Part shown: positions 51,347-61,719 of the stretch, one piece after another | Numbering within the stretch: position 1 is the stretch's first letter | How the letters are laid out: each line of letters starts with the position of its first letter | Origin: Dipylidium caninum | Lineage: Eukaryota > Platyhelminthes > Cestoda > Cyclophyllidea > Dipylidiidae | Reading direction: 5' to 3' | Assembly: GCA_017562135.1 (NCBI GenBank) | Contig: QEYB01001312.1 | Span: 620,001-684,000, forward strand | Length of the DNA: 64,000 bases | The notes under the pieces: generated by a model | Database searches by the model: none | What the model was told of the DNA's origin: nothing | The model's input: the letters and a program-made list of their open reading frames with translations, nothing else | Program-made: the position numbers and the translations under genes

Positions 51347-52038
51347 CTGAAACAGCAAAAAAGGCATAAGCAAGACGAACACTCAAGTCAACTCGGGACC
51401 ATGTAGCAATGGAAAAGACAGAACGGATGGTGCAATTGTGACGCGAGCCAGTGTCTTCGTGCCCACCGGCGCGCGGTGCTGAGGGGAAGAGGACTGCGGT
51501 GGTGCAGCGACTGGGGGCTGTCCAGAATGAAGAAGGGAGGTGCACCAACCCCAGACCCAGTATGGGTGGAATGCGGTCTCCAAAATTGCGTCCGGCGAAG
51601 CGGCATGTCTCGCCGACCGCAGTCTCGCGAACGCAAATGCGCAAGGAATTCAAGTAGTCTGCCAAATGGGGCAAAGGTGGGCACGGAGAGCCGGCGGTGG
51701 GAAGCGCCAGTCACCGTGATGTGATCTTTCAGTATTCTTCGCGAGCATCTTCAGACGGGACTGACAAGTACTAAGAAAGTTCACTAAAAGGCATCTTTGA
51801 CTGGGTACTTTATTCACACACTGTAGCTGCCTCAACGAGGCTGAGTCTGAGCTTTTCTACCTAGAGCAACCTTTAGCGCCGTCAAATGGTCCATGGTGGG
51901 GAGAGAAACAGCAGTGCAAAGGTGGGTGTGGCAATGCGAAAGGAGAAATGCAAATGGGAAAGGGGACGTGGGTTCGCATGGCCACCAGGGGATGAGGAGA
52001 AGGTAGGCGACTGGAATTGCGCATAAAGAGGAGGCTAC

Positions 52039-52636
52039 CATTGATTTGGCTTGGTCACATTCCTCGGCGGCAGTTCGGGCGGAGTGGGCGAGGGGGCGTG
52101 GATGGGAGGCGGTAGATTTGGGCCAGGACTGTCGATTTTGGCGTAGATGGACTCCTCCATTTTTCCAGTACTACCGTTCATAACGGGGACCAGTTGAACG
52201 GCCTCAGCCAGCGAGCGCAGGTAGGCACTCAGTTTGGCGTCGGCACGAACGTTCGTGTAGCCGGCTTCAGGACAGTCCGACAGGGGGCTGGCCGGCAGAT
52301 CTGCCAGGGATTCACCAGCACTCCAACGCGGCGACTCCAAGGCAAGGGGGGGCTTAGGCGGCGGGGGCGGAGGACTGCTTCCGGTCGGTTCCACCTGTAA
52401 CCACAATTGAGCCAAGAGATGCCTGTCCTCCGGAGTCAGACCTCCGCCTGGAGGAGATGTAGACTCGTTCACAGAATCGTCTGTCTTCGTTGAAGATGGT
52501 GTAGTCGTTGACACAGGATTTGCGCCAGACGCTGTAGTCGCTTTGCCATTGGGAGAAGGTGTTGCTCGAGAGAAGTGAAATGCGAAGAATCCCGATTGTT
52601 TAGCCTTTGCCCTATAAAACAGTAACAACGCGGACG
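52039..52636 (-). CDS. RAPGEF1: RAPGEF1 candidate proline-rich exon (SH3-ligand region)
   Basis: A 598-nt exon in one open frame. It carries a Thr/Ser-rich start, a run of six prolines, two tyrosine motifs (EAGYTNV and ESIYAKID) and a proline-rich end with PELPPR at 52,079-52,062. PxLPxK/R is the consensus bound by the first SH3 domain of Crk, the known partner of C3G. Reading on past the exon gives an immediate TGG TAG stop, but CAATG|GTAGCC can serve as a phase-2 donor and joins in frame to 51,346. The alternative is that the protein ends here; an AATAAA-type signal lies downstream near 51.8 kb. Confidence 0.55.
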
Positions 52637-55600
52637 CTGAAATCGCAATAAGTAGAATTTGCTTATTCCATTAAATTGTCCATCACAGATAAGAGACAGT
52701 CATTCATCGCCAGACAAGCGGCCAAACAATACACAGTCCATCTGATTCGACATCATAGATCGAAAATCGCGCCCTCAGTATCCCCTGTGCAACCGACAAC
52801 TCTGGACATTGCCATCTCGCATGTCAACTTCGCCACTAGCTCTGACGTTATCGAACTGCACCGCGCTGGAGAGGTGGGTGCATGCGAGGAGAGCCTCACA
52901 AATGGTACCGTCTTTGTGATGATTCCAAGAGCAGTGTGGGAACCGTGGTAAATTCCATTCGATGGAACAGTGTAATGTGAGAATTCGCATGCCCTTTCTA
53001 AAATTTTCACACATTCTCGGGTTTTCGAAGGGCTGCCTTCAAGGCAGCTGGTGCACTGCTGGGGCATCCTCGCTGCCCCCTTCATCGCACGACTTTCTCA
53101 TGCGCGAGGACGGTAGGCTGTTTCGCTCACTTCAGAGTGCGTTGCAGTTTCCACTGCGGGGCACTCGCTCCCCTCCAAAGAGGGCAATTGCCAGAGGACG
53201 GGGGGGTCACGTAAGAGGCGCTGTTTCGTTACTTGTGCGAGGAAGGTGAGTGAATCACGGCAACGTCTCGACTGCGCGAATGGCCCACGGTCAGTTGCCC
53301 TATTATTAGCAGCAGGGGAGAGGTGTGGCGTGGTGCCTGAGGCGGGATTTATGAGGAGGGCAGCGATGTCGTGCAGCGCCGTCGAGCCGGCACTCATTAT
53401 CTTAACCGCAGATGCTACTTCTCACCATTATTCACATCCCATCAACTTACAGTGGACTTGGTGTCCCGGCCAGGGAGGAAAGAGCCTGCGGCGTTGTCGG
53501 TTGCGTGCACCCCGAGGCCTCCAGACTGAGGAACACCGACTAGGCGAGAGACAGAGATCAGATTAACCAGTAGGTTTGAGTGGCCAAGCCCGTCAGCTAG
53601 ACAGGGCGGGTGCTGGTTTAAATCGCATTCGCCACTGATTAAGATGGAAGATGGCAAAAAAAAGGCGATAACAGGCCAAACGAGGCTGACTGCGATTTGG
53701 CAAAATACCAGGAGTGTGTTTCATCTAATTAAGTGGACGGAACTCGCGGAGTCGCCTCGTCTCCCTTTTGTCCGTCAATAAGTAAGGCGGCCGACACACT
53801 ACAATCCCAAGCACGGGGGGAATGTTGGGCAAGCGGGCGTTTCCAAACGCCACTATCTCCAAAATAACCCATTAATTACCGGCAGGAGGGAAAGATGAGA
53901 ACTCTCCCAGACGAAAGAAGGGAAGTCTAAAACCACCGAATGTGAAAAAAATTATTAGAAACAGAAGCTCATTTTTGTCGATCTCGGCTGCCTAAGGGGC
54001 TCGCCCCACTGCGATGCCGACTTCCGGACCGGGCGGATGGTGTCACCGAGGAGGAGCCGAGGGGAAATGCGCCCGCGGCAGGAGTGGGGCAGAAGGAGAC
54101 ACCGGTGGAAAGGGAGAAAGACGGGAGCAAAGTGGCACTCGTCTGAATGCAGACCTGTCGCCTGTTGCCCCAGCGAGACGCAATGCAGCCCTTGAAACGT
54201 GGACGAGTGTCGCTCAGACACGCCCATTGGCACCCTCAAAATCTCCGTCAGGCTTGAGTAGATCCCAGGTGGGATGAGGGGGTTCAGAAGCGGTGGAGGC
54301 GCATCCACGCAACCAGCCGGTGGCGCGGAGACAATAAAGGCGGTCGTAAGTGTCGAGGTGGTTGAGATGCTACACTAATCGCATATGGAGGCTTTAACTG
54401 ACACATCCGCGAATAGGCAATTCGTTTGCATGTGCTCAGCCCAATCTAATCAACCGCGTGCGCAATGAGGACTGCAGTTCAGAGTCCAAAATTGCACCAC
54501 TTAAGTCCCGCAACGACCTCCCCATCGTCCTCACATCGGCGCATCGAAAGGCACATTAAACCCGCCTATCACTATGGCCTTTTTACGCCATTGGGAGAGC
54601 GTCGTCGAGACACCGGCCACGAGGGTGGCTGCAGACACTCGGTTGGGCCAACCAGACGTCCAGTAACTGCCACGAGGGAGTGAGAGCGCCAGCCCCGGCG
54701 AGTCCCGGTCGCCTCTTCGGCGGGGTGAAAGGAAAAAACGCAGCAACCATAAGTGAAGTGCCGACGACGCGGTGTGAGACTCGATTTCGAGTGCAGCCCG
54801 CACGGAGACTAAGAAACTCCCACTGGCGGGTGGTTCAGCGAATCCGCCTACAGCCTCTAATAAAAGGCTCAAAAGTGTCCTATCTTAGAACAAGCAAACA
54901 ATTGGAGTGTCGATCAACGGAACTACGCAAGAATGTCTTTTCATCTGGCGGAAGTGCCCGTTTTCGCTTAAGCCGACGCTACTACAGGGCGGCGGCACAA
55001 CCGCGAAGAGCCCAACGCTGTACACAAAAAAACTTTGTTCCAGTCCTCGTTAGTCCTTCGGAGTCTCCGTTCAAACAGAGAATTAAAATCGCTCTTTCAT
55101 TGGCGACTTTGAAAACGATGGTTATTAGTAGAAGAAAGGCTTTTAAAAAAGTCACCCTTCGCGCAGTCCAGACAAATGACTGAAAACGCGTTCAAGTTGT
55201 TTACATCCGTTACAAGAAGAAGCATTTTTTTCGCCTTGACCTGCCGTGTTCCACCAATGAGAAGCCGCGAGTGCATTTCCTCCTGAATAACATGCATGCG
55301 GTGCTTTCGGCCTGACTCGCAGCAGGCAATGCTGCAGACACGCACAACTTAATTCCACCGTGACGGCGGCTCAATCAGCGAGTTTACGTCTCCACGACTT
55401 GCCGGGGCACATGTCTTCGCTCCTCGCAGGCGGGTCTGTTCAACATTGACTGACACTTGGGGCGCGGGATCATTAAACAGCGCGCGGTGTTGAAATAATC
55501 TTTGTGTGTGAGGAGGGCGAGGGGCCGGGAGGGAAAGTGGCAGTGTGGATAACCGCGGTAACGAATCTCTTCTTGCGGGGGGAACGGTAAGTTCTATGGT

Positions 55601-55707
55601 CCCGGTTTGGCTTGAACACATTCTATTCCATCCATTTCGGCTTTAACTGGTGTGTTCAGTGTACAAAGCACAAAACCATCTCCGCAGAAATCGGTGCCAT
55701 TGGTGCA

Positions 55708-55728
55708 GGCGGCGGCGGCGGCGGCGGC
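55708..55728. repeat. (GGC)7 microsatellite
   Basis: Seven GGC units, with a shorter GGC cluster just after. Confidence 0.85.
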
Positions 55729-57249
55729 ACGGGCGGCGGTGGAGACAGTGGCAACCCGATGTCTTCAAACGGTGCCTCTTAACGATGAAGTAACCAGCCG
55801 CCATCTTTGACAAAGTCAACAACACAAAGGCAAAAGCTGCCGGGTAGGTGAGTGTGCGCTCCGGCACGACCTTGTCTCTATTTGTTTCGAGAGGCGCCGC
55901 CTAGTTGCGCTATGCCGGTTGGCGCCGCGGTGTCACCATCCAGGGGCGCACGGCTAGGCAAAGTGACCTCCACACTCTCTCCTGACGACAGGAGACTGCT
56001 CCGCTTCTGCTATTTCCCTTTTTTACGCCTGTGTCCAGATTACAACTTGTGCCCCTGAGCCGGTAGCAACGGGTAACAAAACAGACGACGCGACAAGAGG
56101 CTGGCGGGAGAAGAGGAGAGGAGGAGGAAGAGGAGGAGGATGAGGACTGTGACTCATGTGTGTTACGTGACTGCCCGGGCTGCGGGGACGGGGGCGGGAG
56201 GGAGAGGACGCCGCCTCTCCCCCGTTCTCCTCCGTCCACCAGCGATCTCCCCACGTGAGCACGCGCCTGCCCCGCGGCCCACGTCATTTGCCATTCAAAT
56301 GAGAACAGGACTGGTTGCGTTAGCCTCTCTTTTTTGCACTAAACATGCATCATTCAGCCAGTGTTCCCAATAACTCGACTTCAAGACGCGTCTAGGCCTC
56401 TCCAAATTAGCGCCTAGTGGCTCCTCCCGGTTTTCAGGGCCAGTCTCTCGACTGCCACGTCGAGAACCCTTCCGTTGACATGCTGGGCGCGTTTACATGC
56501 GATGCGACCTCGAGATGCGAATAAGTCGCCGATTGTCGTTCTGGCAGTGGCAGCGGCTGGGATATGAACACGAAGAAGCAGGCGGTGAAGGCGTAATGCC
56601 CCACCGAGCTGGTGTCGGACCCTGTCGGCCGGAAGAGTGCGGAGTCGGACGCTTGAGAGTGGCCCTCGATGAGGAGTAGACACACAAGTGTGGACAGCCA
56701 CATAAGCGCCCTCGCCTCAACTATTCCCGCACCCCAGCAACTCCCACTTTCCCGGCTCTTCAAGGAGTTGCAGCCCCTCCCATCGGCCAAAGTTGTGGAA
56801 CTGTTGATAGCCTATGCCATCTGAAGGTAGAATGGTGGCGACTGGTCGGTGGGCAAAGCTGGACCGCGTGGAATCAGAGAGGAAAGAAGGCCAGTCCACA
56901 GTGTCCGGAGGCTAGACGACACCGGCCCACTTCTTAACAGTGCGGAGGCCGAGGACATAAGTGAGAACAGGAAGTGCGTAGACTCCGTCCCACCTCTCGC
57001 CTCTGGCTCTGATATGCCCCACCTGAGCCCTTAAGGCCACACTTACGTAACACCAGGGTTTAACATGAAGTGAATGGAACTGAGCGAGAGAGGGAAAGAG
57101 AGGGGCGGGAGTGAGGCTATGCGGTGTTGGAAAAGTAATCGGAGCGTGTGGTTTTGAAGAAGCGACGTTACCACTGTACTGGCCCTTTGAGCGGTCAGAG
57201 AGTCGGTAATAACAACAACAGCAATGGCAACAAAAACAACACTTCTCAC

Positions 57250-57664
57250 CTCAGCGGCAGTTTGGATAGCCAGAAAACAGGCGTTTCCACGGGCCATGAC
57301 CTCACCAACATCGTCGGGAGTGACGACGCCGTCGAGCAGAGATGAGTCGAGCGGCTGGGGCGAGGGAGGAAAACGCGTGAGGGGAAGAGGAAGTGTAACG
57401 CGAAGACCGCTCTTCCTTGTAACAATGACGGTTGTAGCAGCGGCGGCGGCAGCGGCGGAGGACGAGGAGGAGTTGACAGTGGTGGAAGTGGAGGCTCGAA
57501 TATTTTTTGTGGATGTTTGCCCGGCTCGCATTTCCCCACCCAAAGGGGCAGGGAACACATCCATTGAAGGCGGATTCAAGGCCGCTAGCTCCGTCAACCA
57601 GCCCGCGAATGCCACATAGGCGTTCTCGAAGCGGCTCACTCCCTCGAGGATCACCCGATTCTCA
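57250..57664 (-). CDS. RAPGEF1: RAPGEF1 candidate exon 3, N-terminal domain
   Basis: This exon has the acceptor cgcacgccag and donor GAG|GTGAGA. It needs two bases from the previous exon, which exon 2 supplies, and ends in phase 0. The peptide begins ENRVILEGVSRFENAYVAF, which resembles the (D/E)xV(M/I)LEGV block in the N-terminal domain of vertebrate C3G. A Ser/Ala homopolymer-rich middle (about 15 residues of S then A) follows, then a hydrophobic C-terminal helix ending ACFLAIQTAAE. A strong internal acceptor-like tract near 57,345 leaves open that the middle is an intron. Confidence 0.55.
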
Positions 57665-59265
57665 CTGGCGTGCGGTGTGAGAGGGCCAGAGAGAGAGAGA
57701 AAAGAGAGGGAGAGTTTCAGGGGATATCGTAACAATAGCCCTCACCCTGTCAACACGAGGACGTGACGGGTGGGTCTAAAATCTTCTCACCGCGAGCAAA
57801 ATTCACTGCATGAAGTTCAACCTCGTCTCATGAGTACTTTTAACGCCCCGAATTGCATGCGATGGGGGGGAGGGCAAAAAGGGCAATTGCCGGGGGGGCG
57901 CCGAGGACGAAGCTCAAAACACGCACATAAGGCGAGGCGGGTCGAGGTGAGGTGAGCGGTCAGTTGAATGTGGCATATTTTCCTCATTAGCACTGAGAAA
58001 ACACTCGATTCACTCTCGGCCTCACCTCCACCAACGCTGCCTCAACCCTCTTCTGCTTCCCCCACAGACAAGCTACTTTCGAACTGCCGACGCCATCGCC
58101 GCACGTCTCCGCAGTGAGCCTGATTTGACCCTTGCCTCGGCGACCACATGGCACTTTGCCCCACAGCCTGTCTCTCTCTCGTAATGCAGGTCTTCAGGAA
58201 TCGCCTGACACCTCTGGCCATCAGTCAAATGTCAGAGTTGTTAAAAACAAGACCAAAAGCTGTCAGTAAATCCGCGCGAAGGGAGGGCGTTTTTCGAAGA
58301 AGTTTCTTTACTTGTTTAGCACTATTTTAGGAGCTACAACAGCATAACTGGACGAGGGAGTAGAGGCGTTGGCGGGCAGATCTTCGGCCCAACGCGAGAC
58401 CAACTGCATCGCCGAGTGGTAGCAAGTAGACATTTCGGGAAAGCACTGTCCTGCCAACCAAATCGTCCCCGCTGCGGGCCGTGGTGCCCGAGAAGTGCTT
58501 TCATCTCCGTGCGCAACTGCCTGTCATTCACGGGTGTTGCCGCAAGGGTCCCCTCGGAGGGCGCAGAGGAGGCCGTGTTTAGACGAGACACGCCGCAATC
58601 GCCCCTGAAAAGGGTGCTTTGCACGGGCACTCCATCCACCTCGCATTCAACAACTACACCACAGCCTTGTGTGCGCCAAGAAGGAATTTGATGGACGTTG
58701 CGTGTGTGCGTTGGACCAAGCGAAGGCGTGTTTATAGCGAAAAACATGCCAACTGTTGTGTGAGCAGATGACAACGTCACCTCGTGGTTTTTTAACTTCA
58801 ACTGGGTGCCCAGACAAGACGGGGAGTGGCGAGAAAGGCGTTCTCCAGGCCATTGGCCCCGTGCAAGGCAAATATCCTCGTTTAGATTAAATGAAAGGAG
58901 AAAAATGTGTTTTGCAGAAACAAATGTTTTGCGATCGCATGGTCACAAGACGATGGCAGCCCACGAGACTAGCCAACCACTGGGCGAAGAGGGGCAGATC
59001 TTCTTACCAGGGGGGAATTAAAGGGGGAGTCCGCCTCTATTGCCCATTTATTTCAAAATCACTCAACCCGACCGCAAAGGAATTCACGAGGGATGAGGAG
59101 AATAACTCACGCTCCTCCGCGTTTAACGTCGTTAGTGAGGAAGGCAAATCCAAACTTAGGCGGGTTTAGTGAGCTGTCTTGAAACCAGTAATTTGACTAG
59201 GAGGAGGAAGATCAGTGGAAAGTCCCGAACGTCTTTACGAAGAAGGAGAGGATAGAAGTGAAAAC

Positions 59266-59328
59266 GAGGAGAGGAGAGGAGAGAAGAGAAAAGAAAAGAA
59301 AAGAGCAGAGCAGAGCAAAGAGGAGAGA
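59266..59328. repeat. Purine tract next to a splice donor
   Basis: About 60 bases, purine-only for the first 40. On the transcribed strand it is a long pyrimidine tract inside the intron starting at 59,344, some 16-80 bases from the donor. Confidence 0.75.
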
Positions 59329-59344
59329 ACAGCTACTAACCGAC

Positions 59345-59628
59345 CTGTAATAATGGCCCTCGGTAGGTTCGGAGGCACTGGTCGTCAAATTCACCGACGA
59401 CCCAGAAGCGGTTGCAAGAGAGGCACGGGAGGGAATTGGAGCCGCCGCGTCCGTCTGGATGTAGGCGGTCGCGGTGGCGACACGGCACCGAATGAGTCGC
59501 AGGCACTCCGTGATTTGCGCCACCATGTTGGTCAGGTTGTCGCGATGCACCCGCTGGCGGAGGAGGTTGTTGGTGTAGGCCAAATCCACGTAGAGATCTG
59601 CCTTCAACTTTTGAAAGTCCAGCGCCGG
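59345..59628 (-). CDS. RAPGEF1: RAPGEF1 candidate exon 2, helical N-terminal region
   Basis: The acceptor ttttcctcctctcccgtag and donor TACAG|GTCGG bound a 284-nt exon starting in phase 0 and ending in phase 2. The peptide opens with PALDFQKLKADLYVDLAY, then an amphipathic helix-like segment (NMVAQITECLRLIRCRV), then an Ala/Ser/Thr-rich linker. It joins in phase to the exon at 61,483 and to the exon at 57,664. The first half has the regular hydrophobic spacing of a helical bundle, compatible with the N-terminal domain of C3G, but I cannot align it with confidence. Confidence 0.55.
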
Positions 59629-61323
59629 CTACGGGAGAGGAGGAAAAGCACCGAGGTGAGGATACAAAGATCCTTTCACCTACTTCTACTCCTCACCCCG
59701 AATAGGCGATAGTTGAATTGCCTCAACTTCCGAAAATATCGCCAACGATTGTCATCCGTGTATCCAAAATTGTGAACTGAGGTCGGTTATTAAATACTCA
59801 CGTGTTTAGACAAGTGAGAAAGAGGAATTGTCCATCAACCGTCAAACTGAAACCCTTCGAGCAACCGTCGACCTCAACAGGGCATACTTGGGCAAAAGCA
59901 TAGAGTCGTGGAGGCGAAAAGAATTCGCGAGCTTGGATTTCCTAGCAAGTGGTGTGACAGGGGACAGAGCACGCCGCAATACGGCCGAGCGCATTCTTTC
60001 CTCACTTGGCAGTGCGATTGAGGTGTCAGCCTCAGCCTCACTTCGTTAGCGCAGCTGTGCCTTTGAATTTATGTCTTTCTCGATTCCACAAATTCGGTCC
60101 CCACACCCGTGACAGGCAGTTGGGCACAAACCAGATGTCATCCCGGACGCCAGACTTTTCTTGGTCAGAAGGAAGGCCGGCGGCCGACGTATGGGCGCCC
60201 CATCTCCGCAGTCGACTATTCGGAGGCACTGAGACGGATAAACGGGTGGCGAGAAGCCGAGAGGGTGTGTAGAATGGCAATGACAAGCCAGCGGCCCAGA
60301 ATTACGAATCTCTACACACGTGCCAGGGCTCATTTTACACCATCCCCGCCCCCGCCCCCCCACGCCCCACACCTTTGAGCGGGGCAGGAGCGCAGACCGC
60401 GGCTCGTTGGAGCGAGCGCAGAGGCGCGCAGCTTTCGCACATTTGCATTGCATCTGAGGCTAAAAACACAACATGTCACCAAACTCCCGCGTGGCAGAGA
60501 GGAAGGGCGCAATGGGAGGAGGTCAATGGGCTGGAGAGCCCAACACCCCTGGGCAGGCCTCGCTCGGGCCCGTCGAGGCAGCCCGCGCCGAGTGGAGCGA
60601 GGACGGAGGCTGGCGGAGGGGCGTCGGCGTACCACGCGCCTCGCAGAGGCCGGACGCGGCAGCGGAGCGACTGTGCAGTGACCCACGAGTCAGAGGTTAC
60701 GACTGGTGGCACGCAGCCCCATGGGCGCACATCCGCACTGGTGCGCATCGCCTTCTCCTTCTGACAAAAGCAATCGCTGAGGGGCAATCACGTGATCTGA
60801 CTTGCAGAGAGATATTTTGACATTCAATTAGTCCACCGCCACGGAAGCGCTTCTCCCTGTCGCCACTACAATTATGAAATGGTTGGGCCAGAAACGCCAT
60901 TTACACGTGCATGGATGACGAAGTTGGAATCGAACAGAGCATATATTTTTATGGCTTGAGGAGAAATTCAAGCCACTTGGCAAGTCCCGTGGTGTGGTCG
61001 GTTGAGTTGGGCAAGATGATGGCGGAATTTCAGGTCATACGAAGCTCTGGCCCAACTCTGCGCGAAGATATTCAACCGGCCAGCGCTGGCCACGCCTCGA
61101 ACCACTCTCGTCGCACTTTTACCGCGGAATCACAATTTTTGCGTACACTCCGAGCACGTCATGATTCACTACCGTGTGATAAAACACGGTCGCACAAACC
61201 CCCCGGCGCCTTCGCCTCCTCACCAGTCACGATCAGTGGGGAAAATGCACTTGACAGATGGCTGATCGAAAGACAACCATCGCCGGGACGGCTTGGGGCG
61301 AATTTCAATCGTTTGTTGAGCGA

Positions 61324-61367
61324 GCATCGCTCGACAATTTGAGGGCATCGCTCGACAATTTGAGGGC
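61324..61367. repeat. 21-bp tandem duplication
   Basis: Two perfect copies of a 21-bp unit beginning GCATCGCTCGACAATTTGAG, in the first candidate RAPGEF1 intron. Confidence 0.85.
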
Positions 61368-61482
61368 TTTGTAGTCACTCAAGGTGATAGTCTGGTACGG
61401 CTCAGAGGTAACAGTAAGTGACTACTCTCAATACCAGCAGATGCAAGCAAAAGAGAAATTAAACTGACTCAAAATGACTTAC

Positions 61483-61717
61483 AATTTCCTTCAGTAAGTT
61501 TTCAGGCTTTTGAAGCGGCGGGTTTTGAGCAGTGGATGAGTGTTTCCGAGTCTCCCGAAAAGAGGGTATTCGTATTTTCATGGTGGAAGCCTTCACAACG
61601 TCTGGTTTGAATATGCGGATGATGCCTTTGAAACTCTTAGATGATGAGCGTCTAACGGTTGCCCTTCCTGAGTCAACTTCGGGACATTCCATTGTCATCC
61701 TAACATGACTCCGTGTT
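61483..61717 (-). CDS. RAPGEF1: RAPGEF1 candidate first coding exon
   Basis: The exon follows a good acceptor (ttccctcattgcag) and ends at a strong donor (ATT|GTAAGT). An ATG at 61,698-61,696 opens a 72-codon frame, ending in phase 0. The predicted N-terminus is basic and Ser-rich, with a run of three serines before KSFK, then KPENLLKEI at the end. Basic N-termini are also found in vertebrate C3G. Six in-frame codons lie between the acceptor and the ATG, so an upstream coding exon is possible. The start is therefore tentative. Confidence 0.5.
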
Positions 61718-61719
61718 CT

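Larger units (their letters stand above)
24774..61717 (-). other. RAPGEF1: RAPGEF1 (C3G) gene, Rap guanine nucleotide exchange factor, full proposed extent
   Basis: Proposed gene on the minus strand, read from 61,717 down to the stop at 24,774. The product would catalyse GDP/GTP exchange on Rap1-type small GTPases. The family order is an N-terminal helical region, proline-rich Crk SH3 ligands, a REM (RasGEF-N) domain and a CDC25 domain. The REM and CDC25 parts (34,356 to 24,774) are secure: exon phases agree and the order of conserved blocks follows vertebrate C3G. The 5' part (61,717 to 37,496) is inferred from strong splice sites and from successive exons that mostly match in phase. Gaps remain between 57,250 and 52,636 and between 49,049 and 48,081, where linking exons were not found. 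The sum of exons gives about 2,000 residues, roughly twice human C3G, mainly through Ser/Ala/Pro-rich stretches. A separate upstream gene remains possible. Confidence 0.62.

Noticed and set aside
51388..51714. Region open in three minus-strand frames
   Set aside because: A possible exon, but the frame cannot be chosen, and 52,039 already joins 51,346 in phase without it.
56434..56790. Three overlapping minus-strand frames that might hold the missing exon after 57,250
   Set aside because: No donor and acceptor pair fits the required phase in any of the frames, so it was not annotated.
60911..61342. 144-codon plus-strand ORF with an ATG start
   Set aside because: It has no recognised similarity, no support beyond length, lies in a GC-rich candidate intron with many open frames, and ends in the 21-bp tandem repeat.
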